From Closterium sp. Naga37s-1 (Eukaryota > Streptophyta > Zygnematophyceae > Desmidiales > Closteriaceae): 64,000 nucleotides of DNA. The notes beneath the pieces are model-generated. The model was not told the origin of the DNA and did no database searches. It was given only the letters and a program-made list of their open reading frames with translations. Location of the stretch: the NCBI GenBank assembly GCA_947471745.1, contig CANJKZ010000169.1:4304501-4368500 (forward strand), written 5' to 3'. Below, piece by piece: positions 36,701-47,100 of this stretch (position 1 is its first letter; each line of letters starts with the position of its first letter). The translations under genes and the position numbers were made by a program.

Positions 36701-36742
36701 CATGAGGTCTGCCATCTTCGCGTCGCCTGATTCGAGTCCCAT
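30767..36742 (-). CDS. eEF3-type translation elongation factor (ABCF ATPase), nine exons
   Basis: Homologue of fungal eEF3/New1: a cytosolic ribosome-bound ATPase that helps release tRNA from the E site. Exons on the minus strand: 36742-36608, 36438-35823, 35503-35343, 35118-33786, 33275-33085, 32682-32410, 31994-31713, 31442-31226 and 31044-30767; 1,161 residues, phases closing throughout. HEAT-like repeats (residues 1 to about 500) are followed by a helical stretch. ABC1 has Walker [15 protein letters not shown] and [15 protein letters not shown]2 has Walker [10 protein letters not shown], the eEF3-specific chromodomain-like insert ([19 protein letters not shown]), LSGGQK and [11 protein letters not shown]. 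The insert, which plain ABCF proteins lack, makes eEF3 rather than GCN20 the right call. Oddities: exon 2 encodes about six [13 protein letters not shown] repeats inside the HEAT region, and the protein stops just after KAGGKKK, lacking the long Lys-rich fungal tail. Introns 4, 5 and 6 contain copies of flanking exon ends. Confidence 0.93.
32077..32333 (-). repeat. Two intronic copies of the eEF3 exon 7 5' end with acceptors
   Basis: The first 95 bp of exon 7 (31994 leftward, coding [20 protein letters not shown]) recur at 32191-32077 and 32333-32245. Each copy is preceded by its own TTGCAG acceptor. The nearer copy reads [20 protein letters not shown]; the farther is more degraded. Confidence 0.85.
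32816..33033 (-). repeat. Two intronic copies of the eEF3 exon 5 3' end with donors
   Basis: The last 90 bp of exon 5 (33085-33175) recur at 32944-33033 and 32816-32908, each ending in a GTGCG donor. The farther copy differs from the exon at about 11 positions, only one of which changes a residue (Phe to Ile). The nearer copy has three residue changes among about twelve differences. Confidence 0.88.
33361..33563 (-). repeat. Two intronic copies of the eEF3 exon 5 5' end with acceptors
   Basis: The start of exon 5 ([19 protein letters not shown]) is repeated in intron 4. A long copy at 33455-33361 contains DEPTNH and [13 protein letters not shown] and has a CAACAG acceptor. A short copy at 33563-33540 reads KPTKHMDAR between a GCCAG acceptor and a GTATGC donor, like a micro-exon. 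A purine-rich run separates them. Confidence 0.8.
36010..36265 (-). repeat. In-frame NKVLGAPAA repeat of eEF3 exon 2
   Basis: A 27-bp-class tandem repeat inside coding exon 2, read as NKVLGAPAA six times and followed by LLNKAAAPV twice. It adds an Ala/Gly/Pro-rich loop to the N-terminal HEAT domain that fungal eEF3 lacks. The frame is kept through every unit. Confidence 0.85.
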
Positions 36743-38084
36743 CGTCGCCGACGAGAATGGTAACAGGCACGAAGGAGAACGGTGACGCTGTCCCGATCGA
36801 ACGGGACTAAGATGCTATCGACGCAGGGATCGTAAGTCGATGCTTGGATAAGTATGAGTAGCGAACGAATAACGATTCGATCGATAATGGACCTCGTTCC
36901 CCACGCAGCTGGGAGAATCGTTTGCTGACGACGGCGAACAGAGGCTCCTTAGTCAAAACAGTCACAACAACACGATGAGCTAACTTCCAGGCTAGTGATC
37001 AGACATCTGGATTCAACACTTGTACAGCTGAGTCGGCTCGGGTGCGAAGGCGTGGAGGAGAGAATCAAGGAACTGAATGGGTAGAATCGAGGGAGAGAGA
37101 GGAGACAGTTGATCGAGCAAAGGTGAGGCACGGCGAGCCGAACCGAAGCAGGTTCGCTACACGAGTGGCTGGCGAGACGTCTTGCAACGCCACCACGAAA
37201 TGCAGATGGGCTAGCGAAAAAATCTGCAAAAAGCAAAAGCTCGACCAACCACGACGCGTCTGTTCTGTTTCAACTCTGCCCGTTTCAACTCCATCGCGTT
37301 ATGAAGAGAATGCGGTGGTGATGTGGCAGCAAGGATGCCCTGGCTCGGGGAGATACTGTCAGGGAGTTCGACAGCCTCGAGGCTCGATTTGGGGGGGAAG
37401 CTTGCCAGCAAGCGAGTGTCTGCCATGTGGTGCGTGAGAGGCCCGAGAGCGCCGCGGTTGAGGGACGTGGAGGTATGTGCGGTTTGAGTGGATGTCGGCA
37501 GCCCCACCTACCCCAGCTCGCGGGATGGATGTCATTGGCTGCTGACTATGTAAGGCAGGCGAACCACCAGTGTGACCCTCGGAGATTCCCTGTGATTTGG
37601 ATTCAAATAGCGTGTGATTGAACACCAACCATTCATGAGTCGATACACATAACACTACAAACCGTACACACATCAATCCAGTACTCCCAGCCATGTGCTG
37701 AACATTTGTAAATTGTCCCACCTCCATGGAGGGAAACCCAATCATTCTTGGAAAACATGCTATCTTATATCAGCAGAGAAATGATTAGACTCACCGCGCT
37801 GAGCATATGATATGGATATAAGCACAAGGCTCATGCGAACCAGCAGCACCAACGTCCAGATTTAATACAGCTGTACACAAGCTAGCACATTACGGTACTC
37901 ATTCATCGTCCGTTCAGCACGCATAAACTCCGTACATGTTCGAAAATGGTTTACATCACACAATAGCATGGACAGCCCGCTACGACACAAAGCCCAACAT
38001 TCGATGGTTCATTCAGTGGCAGCAACCTGGGTTGCCATTCGGCACCGACCCGGCGAGCAGTTTATACAGTACTCTTGCATCACC
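36743..38084. other. Intergenic: eEF3 5' flank and P4H 3' flank
   Basis: About 1.3 kb between two leftward genes. The eEF3-proximal half is GC-rich and probably promoter and 5' leader; the rest is AT-richer. Small frames on both strands show no family resemblance. No mobile element or RNA gene recognised. Confidence 0.5.
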
Positions 38085-41000
38085 TCATGATGATTGCACT
38101 GCATCGCCCGCACTTGCACCGTCACCCTCTTTCCTGTTGACTCCAGATTCCGCCTCTGCATCCTCGCTATAGTCATCCTCACTATACTGGGCAGTTGCGT
38201 CTTCACATGCATTACATGCCTTGCGGCACGCACCGGGGTTGGCAGCTGTGCCAATCATGTAAGGCCGGTTCCTCTCGCACTCACCCGTGGCCGCCCACGC
38301 ATCACACCTGGTTCATGCAGCAGGGGTGAAAGAGGAGGTCCAAGAGCAGGAGAAAAGATAATTTGACGAGGGGAATGGGAGAGACAGCGAAGGAAAGATG
38401 GGGCAGGGATAGTGGGGGGGACAAGAAAGAAGAGAACGCCGGAAGGAACGAAATGGGTGAAGATATTTGGCACGGCATGAGCTGGGAGGTGGAAGGTGGA
38501 GCACACGAGTGAACAACCCACAAGCCGTTGGAGTGAACACTCACAGAGGTTCCCTGACTGAGAGGCAGCAGCAGGGGAGACTTTTGCATCAACTGAAATC
38601 TCACAGGCCGTTGGCGTCGACACAAAGGCCTCCCGTCTGGAAGCCGGGTGCAGGGGAGTCGTAGGAGCGGGCGTGGATCCACTTGGGCGCGGACCACTTG
38701 TGCCCCTCCACCACGGGGCATGCGTGGTGCAGGCTGCTGGGGTCCACTGACCCGTCCGGGTGCAGGTTGTAGAACAGCAGTGCGTCGCCCCGCACCGGCT
38801 TTACTGCACAAGTGGGGAAGACAAGGACAGGAATGCAGGAATTCAGAACGGTCCAAAGAACATGGGTCCACCGACCCGTCCGGATGCAGGTTGTAGAACA
38901 GCAGCGCGTCGCCCCGCACCGGCTTCACTGCACGCCCACGCCCACACATGTGGGGAACAGGAGGGGGAAGACAAGGGGAAGAATGTGGGTATTTGATATG
39001 GAGAGCATGCTGGAGTGCTGCTTCTCAGAGCAACTGCCAGACTCCCTCCCCCAGGTCTCCTAAGGTGCTTAAACTACAACTCAGCGTCCATTCCTGTGCC
39101 GCCATTTCCAGCAGGCGACACTGGTCACTATACCACTCCCCCTCCCCCCAACGCACCTCCCCAGAGGTCAGGCCCTCACCCGCCACACCCATGCGCCTGC
39201 CCAATGGCTATCCCCTCACCTGCCACACCCATGCGCCTGCCCAATGGCTATCCCCTCACCTGCCAGCACGCCCTTGGCACAATCCGTCCAGGAGTCGTCC
39301 TTGGGCGTGGGGTCCTTGTGCTCCGGAAATGTGGCTCCGGAAATGTGGTCCTTGTGCTGCCGTGGCGTAGGGGTGCCCTCCCTGCTGCGTGTTCACCACC
39401 ACCCGCCAACACGCCCTCACCCGCCAGCCTCACCTGCCAGCACGCCCTTGGCACAATCCGTCCACGAGTCGTCCTTGGGCGTGGGGTCCTTGTGCTCCGG
39501 GAACGTGGTCTCCCCCCCCCGCGTCACGTTGTTGAGGTACATGAGCACGGTGGCGTAGCGGTGGCCGCCCTGCTGCGTGTTCACCGGGTCGTCAAAGTAG
39601 TCGTGGTGCGCCTCGTACTGCTGCCCCTTGCTGTACCGCAGGATCTGATGCGGGGGGGGGGGGGGAGGTGGGTGACGCAGCAGCAGCAAGAGAGATCGGG
39701 GAAGGGCGGGAGTGGGTCGTCAAAGTAGTCGTGGTGCACCTTGTACTGCTGCCCAACGCCGTACCGCAGGATCTGGTGCCGGGGGGAATGGCGAGAGTGG
39801 ACGCAGGAGGGGGGCCAGCGGGATTGGACGCAGGCGGGGATGCAGGGCGCGGAGGTGGGGGACGAACGGGAGAGTTTGTAGTTTTTGGCACTTGCTGTGG
39901 TGCTGTTACAGTTGCAGAGCTTAACACTTAGAAATGGGGGAAGGTGGGTCACGCAGCAGGGGGAAGAGAGATGGCGGGGAAGGGGAAAGGGGAATTCAAC
40001 AAGGAAATAAGGCAATTGCAGTGCATCACCCCATGACATGGCAGGGCATGGCATGCTGACCTGCAGGGACTCCTGGTTTTCGAGGGGCAGGAAGGTCCAG
40101 AGGCTGATGCGGTCCTCGATGGCTCGCACCACGGCGTCCTCGCCCTTGTCCAGAAACATGCCGCTGCTCGTCCGCACCTCGCTCACCTCGCTGTGCCCGT
40201 CCTCGCTATCCGTCACCTCCGACCTGCATACCGTGCCACACATGCCATACGTGCCGCACGCGACACATGTGCCGCATGCCACGCATGCCACATATGCCAC
40301 ATGTGCCATGGATTGCCCCATGGATTGCACGCAATATCACACATCCCGTGCATGGCAACCTCATGCAACGCACATGCCGTGCATGCACCCCATGCGATTT
40401 AGCTGCAGGTGAGAATGAATGATCCCGTTTAAGACCATGGCGAGCAACGTGTGTTCTTCCCGTGGACGCAGACGGAAAGGCTCAGAAAGGCCAACGATAT
40501 GTTCACGACTCGACAAATGACATGTGTACAAGTCTACGTTTTGGTATCGCAACTGGCGCTACACGGAGAACAAGTTACATCCAGGCAGCGGTGCTCACCG
40601 TTCTAGGCGCGGTTGCGCGAGGCTGATGAGGTGGTCGCACTCGGCGTCCGACAGAAAGCCCTTGTACAGGTACGCGCGCGGGTTCCACGCCGACAGCTGA
40701 ATGATGCGCTGCTCGCCCGCTGGTACCGGCTGGCCGTGTCAGGGAGGAGGGAGTGGGAACAGGGAAGGGACGCGCGGTGCGGGGTTACAGGAGGTAACAT
40801 CGCGACGTTTACTCGCATTCGTTTGCTTCAGCGCAAGTTTGCTTGTTGGTAACGTCAAAAGTGCGTCGCGAGTAATGCCTTTTGCTAATGAGTCGTGTTC
40901 CGACGAGTTCCGGTCCGCGTACCTTCTTCGCAGAGAACGCGCCGAAGTCGAGCCAGCTGAGAGCGGCTGTTTGCATCTGGGCGAGGTCGGCTGCAGTGGA

Positions 41001-41255
41001 CTGCCGTTGGATCAGCACACCCGCTGCCAGCACCACCGGTAGAAGCACCGCGATGACCATCAGCGGACCTGATGTCAAGGAATCCGACGCAGGCTTCTTC
41101 TTCGCGCTCTCCTGCCTAGCATCCGTGGTGGATTCGGGTTTCTCAACAGAAGTTTCTTCAGCTTCCCCTGGTTTCGCAGTCTGAGCTCGCGCACTCCCGT
41201 CTCTACTACTTTCCGTCTCATCTCGCTTGGAGTCAGTAATCTTGGTGTCGGCCAT
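38085..41255 (-). CDS. Prolyl 4-hydroxylase with C-terminal ShKT domain, six exons
   Basis: 2-oxoglutarate/Fe(II) dioxygenase that hydroxylates prolines in secreted wall proteins; expected to be a type II membrane protein of the ER/Golgi. Exons on the minus strand: 41255-40923, 40729-40599, 40223-40061, 39644-39434, 38803-38605 and 38307-38085; 1,260 nt, 419 residues, phases closing. Exon 1 encodes a charged cytosolic segment, one membrane helix (LMVIAVLLPVVLAAGVLI) and the stem. The catalytic domain shows LSAWNPRAYLYKGFLSDAEC, VRTSSGMFLDKGED, the HxD iron ligands in HHDYFDD, and the distal His and 2-oxoglutarate-binding Lys in HHACPVVEGHKWSAPKW. The ShKT module CDAWAATGEC ... GACRKACNAC follows, then an acidic tail. 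This is the plant P4H layout, longer than usual at both ends. Introns 3 to 5 contain copies of exons 4 and 5 ends. Confidence 0.94.
38516..38545 (-). repeat. Intronic copy of the P4H exon 5 3' end
   Basis: About 30 bp matching the exon 5 end (VDANGL then GTGAGA). Here it reads VHSNGL with the donor GT kept but context altered. It lies in intron 5. Confidence 0.6.
38871..38927 (-). repeat. Intronic copy of the P4H exon 5 5' end with acceptor
   Basis: Repeats exon 5 from its first codon: VKPVRGDALLFYNLHPDGSV. The protein sequence is identical over 22 residues with four synonymous changes, and the copy is preceded by its own GTGCAG acceptor. Either copy could serve as the exon; the one at 38803 continues into the conserved HHACPVVEG region, so it is taken as the real exon. 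Confidence 0.88.
39250..39340 (-). repeat. Intronic copy of the P4H exon 4 3' end with donor
   Basis: About 80 bp nearly identical to the end of exon 4, coding TFPEHKDPTPKDDSWTDC and ending in the same CAG|GTGAGG donor. The differences I see in the coding part (Ser, Thr and Phe codons) are synonymous. A smaller duplicated fragment follows at about 39180-39250. Confidence 0.85.
39716..39785 (-). repeat. Intronic copy of the P4H exon 4 5' end with acceptor
   Basis: Reads ILRYGVGQQYKVHHDYFDDP after a CACCAG acceptor; the exon reads ILRYSKGQQYEAHHDYFDDP. The copy, not the exon, keeps the VGQ triplet typical of plant P4Hs, so it is a plausible alternative exon. It includes the iron-binding HxD. 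Confidence 0.85.
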
Positions 41256-41688
41256 CCTGGGAAGAAAGAACCAAGTATGAGGTCAGGAACGCTGCTGAAA
41301 ACACCACCAGAATAGAAATCGCACCTCTATTTCAGCTAGACGGTAAGTTAGAATGCACAGACGGAAGCACGTGAGAGGCAAAAGTACATTCAGGAAATAT
41401 TCCTACAGCTCATGAACCAAATCAAGAGCTTGCAATGGAACACCATACGGATGAGTAGAATGTGATGGGTGACGTGCATTTCGGCTTGTTTAGGATCGGT
41501 AATGCTCGGTTAATCAAACTCTCGAATGGGTCTCAAGGAAATCAAGAAAGATGCAAGGGGCGTGCCGCGCAAATTCCAAAGTCCGAACCAGCAAGGATGT
41601 ATAACCAATCAGAGATCAGCGTGATGCTGAGCTGGTCCCCCGAAGTAGGCACAGATTGCGGAACCACGGCTGTACCCGCCAGGAGTTT
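41256..41688. other. P4H upstream region
   Basis: About 430 bp between the P4H start codon and the foldback element. AT-richer; presumably promoter and 5' leader. No gene seen. Confidence 0.5.
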
Positions 41689-42102
41689 GAGATTTTTGCT
41701 CAATTCTGCGGAATCGCGGTTTGTTTTATTTTTGCCACGTGGCATGCCTATGATCGCGGGAAGCGCGATTTGTTTTATTGTTCCCACAAATTTCAAGAGA
41801 AATCTAGTTAGACTTAATGGATTACATGTACTGCCCTGCCCGCGGGCAAAAATAAAACCCCTCTAGGTAAGGCATGCGTTAGGGATGCATCAACCCTAAA
41901 CACCTAGAGGCAAGGTGTTTAGGGTTGATGTCTCCCTAACGCATGCCAGGCCCGAATGGGTTTTATTTTGAACTAAACTTAACTAAATTTCTCTTGAACT
42001 TTGTGGGAACAATAAAACAGATCGCGGTTCCCCTGATCGAAGGCATGCCACGTGGCGATAATAAAACAAACCGCGATTTCGCGGAATTGAGCAAAACTCT
42101 CC
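41689..42102. mobile_element. Foldback (long inverted-repeat) element, about 415 bp
   Basis: Two arms of about 200 bp are imperfect reverse complements centred near 41903. Matching blocks include TTTTGCTCAATT, GCCACGTGGCATGCC, TTTATTGTTCCCACAAA and, at the centre, CAACCCTAAACACC against GGTGTTTAGGGTTG. It encodes nothing recognisable. The structure fits a foldback MITE; a transcript would form one long hairpin. No clear target duplication was identified. Confidence 0.85.
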
Positions 42103-43080
42103 AAAAGTTTCCTCTAGTCCCATTCACCCGATCTACTCAACAAATCATGATGGAGAGATTTCTGTGGAAAGCCAGCGTGTGTAGATATTGAAGTGAAGCA
42201 AGGAAGGGCCAGTCAGACATGCCACGTTCAATTAGATTGCAATTGGCCTTCGTCTGGGCCCACATCCAGTCTGGAGAAGGGTAACACAGTCAGCTACAAG
42301 TTTTGCTTCTTCGCCAATTTCGTCAATACCTGAAACCCCCAAGACGGAATTCGCTGAACCATTTCGCTATCTCTTTTACACTCATTCCTTACCCCAACCC
42401 AACCTGACTCCAACCTGCGAGGTTCTCCCCGAGAGGCAGAGAGAGCAGGGAAGCCCATCCAACCCCAACTCCACCATAGCCCTCTTCCTTCCAACGGCTG
42501 GCCTTGCTCACATTCCCATTGGCTAGCCATATCCCGCGAAGTTTCACGAGTCGCTAGATTTCGTTTCGAATTGACGGTTTGCTGTTCCCGCCTGTCGACA
42601 ACGTCCCCCCAATCAATCTGATCCCTAGATCCGTTATTGTAAGAAAATCATCCGACGATTCTAGCTCACCCGGTCGCTTTTTGCGCTGCCAACGGCCATC
42701 CCCCCAGAATCCGAACCCCAATGTCCGAACCCTATCGGAGCCGCGCGGCCTAAAACAAGGAGGACCCCTCATTTTTTGTCTTCGTTCGGTAGCCGACCAG
42801 TGAACGCGAGAGTTGAGCCCCGCACCCCCAGTCCCCCTCATTCACTCCAGGTTGGCTGTGGAATTCCAACCACACCAGGCATTTTCAGCGAACGACATTC
42901 CAACCAGCGATTTTCCGAAGCGACATTTCGACCAGGGGTTTCCTAGAGCGACATTTTGACATCGCCAGTTTAGACATTTGAACGTTCGTTCAACATTCCG
43001 CTCGTTCGTCTCCTAGTCATCGTTTGTGTAGCTAGCACATTTTCACCGCAACCGACCTGCTTGCTCATCTCATTCACAGT
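42103..43080. other. Stretch without recognised genes
   Basis: About 1 kb between the foldback element and the transcript-like region on the plus strand. Short frames only. ATTTTC/GACATTT-type near-repeats at 42880-42960 are the only pattern seen. Confidence 0.4.
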
Positions 43081-43700
43081 CGCGTAAGTGATGAGCCTCA
43101 CAAGAACGACAAGGTTTACCTCGTAGCCTCGCTGCACGCTTCACGGAGCTCTGAACCACTGGAACGCGTTTGGACAAGGTAACCTTTCCCTACGTTCCAG
43201 CTTACGTTTTTACCCGTTTCCCATCGCTTTTCGCATGTTTCTGACTAGCGTATTGTTCCTTTGCAGGCAACGGAACTGAAGCACTTGCTTAAGCTGACCA
43301 TTTGGGATGTGCTCTTGGCTTCGTCGCAATACGAGTTGCTGGCGCAGCGTGTGTAAGTAGTAGATGTCGTATCCAGTGCTTCATGCATTAGTCCAATGCT
43401 TCTTAGATTTTCTCCACAAGTTCGATGCTTGACATTTCTTCCGTGATGTGCAGATAATCTATATACCTGAGGCGCGAAGGTGTTTTTCCGCCATTTACAA
43501 ACCTGTTACCGAGGCGAAACGCGAGGTGCTTAGACTGCTATTCCGGTCCGAGCTGCTGCTGCAATCTAAGGTGGGAAACCGTGGCTTGTCCTTGTGCGTG
43601 CTGAAAGTCGTTTCGTTTGCGCGGGTTCGATTTCAGCGTCTGACGTACCTTGTGTGTTGTTCTTTCAGTGCAAGGCGTGAACGCTTTTAACGCAAGGCGA
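43081..43700 (+). other. Putative spliced exons leading into the 44-51 kb array
   Basis: Intron-exon signals line up on the plus strand. There is a donor at about 43181 (ACAAG|GTAACC), an acceptor TTTGCAG at about 43266 and a donor near 43350. A second acceptor GTGCAG lies at about 43453, a donor AAG|GTGGGA at about 43570 and an acceptor CTTTCAG at about 43668. The two internal exons read ATELKHLLKLTIWDVLLASS and IIYIPEARRCFSAIYKPVTE in a consistent frame, but no ATG opens it and the next exon closes it after three codons. It could be a decayed gene or the 5' part of a noncoding transcript. Confidence 0.4.
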
Positions 43701-44179
43701 GAAGGAAGCAACGCGGCAAGCAGCTGGGTGACACAGACAGCGTGCACATCTGTGACAGCACGCTACGCGCACCACCAACCAACACGCCGTCCACGAAGCT
43801 AAGTGCTCAGCCCTTCCCGCTCTCCTTGTACCACTTCTCGTTTTCCCATGCTTTTCGAACTCTGCACGCCGTACCATGCATCTTCCCCACCTTCCCTCCC
43901 CCCCTGGGAGCCCAAGTCACACAGCGCTTGCTTGAGCCGCTTGCATAGAGCAGAGTCGCTAGTGGGTTGGGGTAGGTTAGACTAGCAGTCGCCGCTGCAC
44001 GCACGCGTCCAGTCCCCTCCTCCCCTCTGTCTCCCTCGCTGTCGCTCGCTCGTGCATGTGTCCCATGGGCCTCCCCCTCCCTCCCCCCATCCCCCCCCCG
44101 TCCCCCTTCTCCCCTCCTCCCCCAGGTGCTACGCCTTTTCTGCTATCCTCTCTCCTCACTGTGTTCTCACCGCATTCCC

Positions 44180-47100
44180 TCCGACCCTCACTCCTGTGCA
44201 GGTCACTCGGCTGCTGCTTGCAAGGAACAGTAGCAGACGGGCGTGGGGCCGCAAGTCACCTCACCACGTGAGGCGGCATCAGCGCCTGGCGCCAGCAGAG
44301 ACCTCTTGGTGGTGCCGGCACATGCTCCACCTGCCCTCTGCTCGCAACCACTTAACCAGCTAAGTGCTCGCTCCTCCATGCATCCATTCATGCTTCGCCT
44401 TTCTGTCATTTCTGTTTCTCTCAAAACGGAACCACTGGTGGCAGCACAGGAAACAGCCCACAGACCCTCCCCATTACTGGTAAAGCCCTCCCCCAGGTAA
44501 AGCGTTTTTCCAGGTAAAGCCCTCTGGTAAAGACCGTAGTCTGTGGCTTGTGAGTGTGCGTCCACCAGTGGCCCTCCTTTCGCTCTTCCTTAAATCTACC
44601 ACGCTTGCATTCTCTTTTGCACTGTGCCTCCATCCCATCCCACTCACTGCCTCTCCTTGTGCAAAACCCCCTCTTCTCCCCTCCCCCCGCTTCCCCTCCC
44701 TTCCCCTCCCCCAGCTTCCAGGCCTCATCGCGAGCAGCAGTGGCAGACGGACGGACGTGGGGCAGCATCAGCGTTCTCCTCATGCCTCAAGCCACTGGCG
44801 GCAGCAGACAACACCTGGTGGTGCCGGCACATGCTTCACCTGCCCTCTGCACACAACCACCACATAATCAGCTAAGTGCTCGCTCTTCCATGCTTCCATT
44901 CGTGCTTCGCCTTTCTGTCATTTCTGTTTCTCTCAAAACGGAACCACTGGTGGCAGCACACGAAACAGCCCACAGACCCTCCCCATTACTGGTAAAGCCC
45001 TCCCCCAGGTAAAGCCTTTTCCAGGTAAAGCCCTTTGGTAAAGACCGTAGTCTGTGGCTTGTGAGTGTGCGTCCACCAGGGGCCCTCCTTTCGCTCTTCT
45101 TCAATTCTACCGCGCGTGCATCCATTCTCTTTCGCACTGTGCCTCCATCCCATCCCACTCACTGCCTCTCCTTGTGCACCTAACCCCTCCCCCACCCCTC
45201 CTCCTCCCCTCCCCTCCCTTCCCCTCCCCCGCTTCCAGGCCTCATCGCGAGCAGCAGTGGCAGGCGGACGGACGTGGGGCAGCATCAGCGTTCTCCTCAT
45301 GCCTCAAGCCACTGGCGGCAGCAGACAACACCTGGTGGTGCCGGCACATGCTTCACCTGCCCTCTGCACACAACCACCACATAATCAGCTAAGTGCTCGC
45401 TCTTCCATGCTTCCATTCGTGCTTCGCCTTTCTGTCATTTCTGTTTCTCTCAAAACGGAACCACTGGTGGCAGCACACGAAACAGCCCACAGACCCTCCC
45501 CATTACTGGTAAAGCCCTCCCCCAGGTAAAGCCTTTTCCAGGTAAAGCCCTTTGGTAAAGACCGTAGTCTGTGGCTTGTGAGTGTGCGTCCACCAGGGGC
45601 CCTCCTTTCGCTCTTCTTCAATTCTACCGCGCGTGCATCCATTCTCTTTCGCACTGTGCCTCCATCCCATCCCACTCACTGCCTCTCCTTGTGCACCTAA
45701 CCCCTCCCCCACCCCTCCTCCTCCCCTCCCCTCACTTCCCCTCCCCCGCTTCCAGGCCTCATCGCGAGCAGCAGTGGCAGACGGACGGGTGTGGGGCAGC
45801 ATCAGCGTTCTCCTCATGCCTCGAGCCACTGGCGGCAGCAGACAACACCCGGTGGTGCCGGCACATGCTCCACCTGCCCTCTGCACACAACCACATAATC
45901 AGCTAAGTGCTCGCTCCTCCATGCATCCATTCTTGCTTCGCCTTTCTGTCATTTCTGTTTCTCTCAAAACGGAACCACTGGTGGCAGCACAGGAAACAGC
46001 CCACAGACCCTCCCCATTACTGGTAAAGCCCTCCCCCAGGTAAAGCGTTTTTCCAGGTAAAGCCCTCTGGTAAAGATCGTAGTCTGTGGCTTGTGAGTGT
46101 GCGTCCACCAGTGGCCCTCCTTTCGCTCTTCCTTAAATCTACCACGCTTGCATTCTCTTTTGCACTGTGCCTCCATCCCATCCCACTCACTGCCTCTCCT
46201 TGTGCAAAACCCCCTCCTCTCCCCTCCCCCCGCTTCCCCTCCCTTCCCCTCCCCCAGCTTCCAGGCCTCATCGCGAGCAGCAGTGGCAGGCGGACGGACG
46301 TGGGGCAGCATCAGCGTTCTCCTCATGCCTCAAGCCACTGGCGGCAGCAGACAACACCTGGTGGTGCCGGCACATGCTTCACCTGCCCTCTGCACACAAC
46401 CACCACATAATCAGCTAAGTGCTCGCTCTTCCATGCTTCCATTCGTGCTTCGCCTTTCTGTCATTTCTGTTTCTCTCAAAACGGAACCACTGGTGGCAGC
46501 ACACGAAACAGCCCACAGACCCTCCCCATTACTGGTAAAGCCCTCCCCCAGGTAAAGCCTTTTCCAGGTAAAGCCCTTTGGTAAAGACCGTAGTCTGTGG
46601 CTTGTGAGTGTGCGTCCACCAGGGGCCCTCCTTTCGCTCTTCTTCAATTCTACCGCGCGTGCATCCATTCTCTTTCGCACTGTGCCTCCATCCCATCCCA
46701 CTCACTGCCTCTCCTTGTGCACCTAACCCCTCCCCCACCCCTCCTCCTCCCCTCCCCTCACTTCCCCTCCCCCGCTTCCAGGCCTCATCGCGAGCAGCAG
46801 TGGCAGGCGGACGGGCGTGGGGCAGCATCAGCGTTCTCCTCATGCCTCAAGCCACTGGCGGCAGCAGACAACACCCGGTGGTGCCGGCACATGCTCCACC
46901 TGCCCTCTGCACACAACCACATAATCAGCTAAGTGCTCGCTCCTCCATGCATCCATTCTTGCTTCGCCTTTCTGTCATTTCTGTTTCTCTCAAAACGGAA
47001 CCACTGGTGGCAGCACACGAAACAGCCCACAGACCCTCCCCATTGCTGGTAAAGCCCTCCCCCAGGTAAAGCCTTTTTCCAGGTAAAGTCCTCTGGTAAA

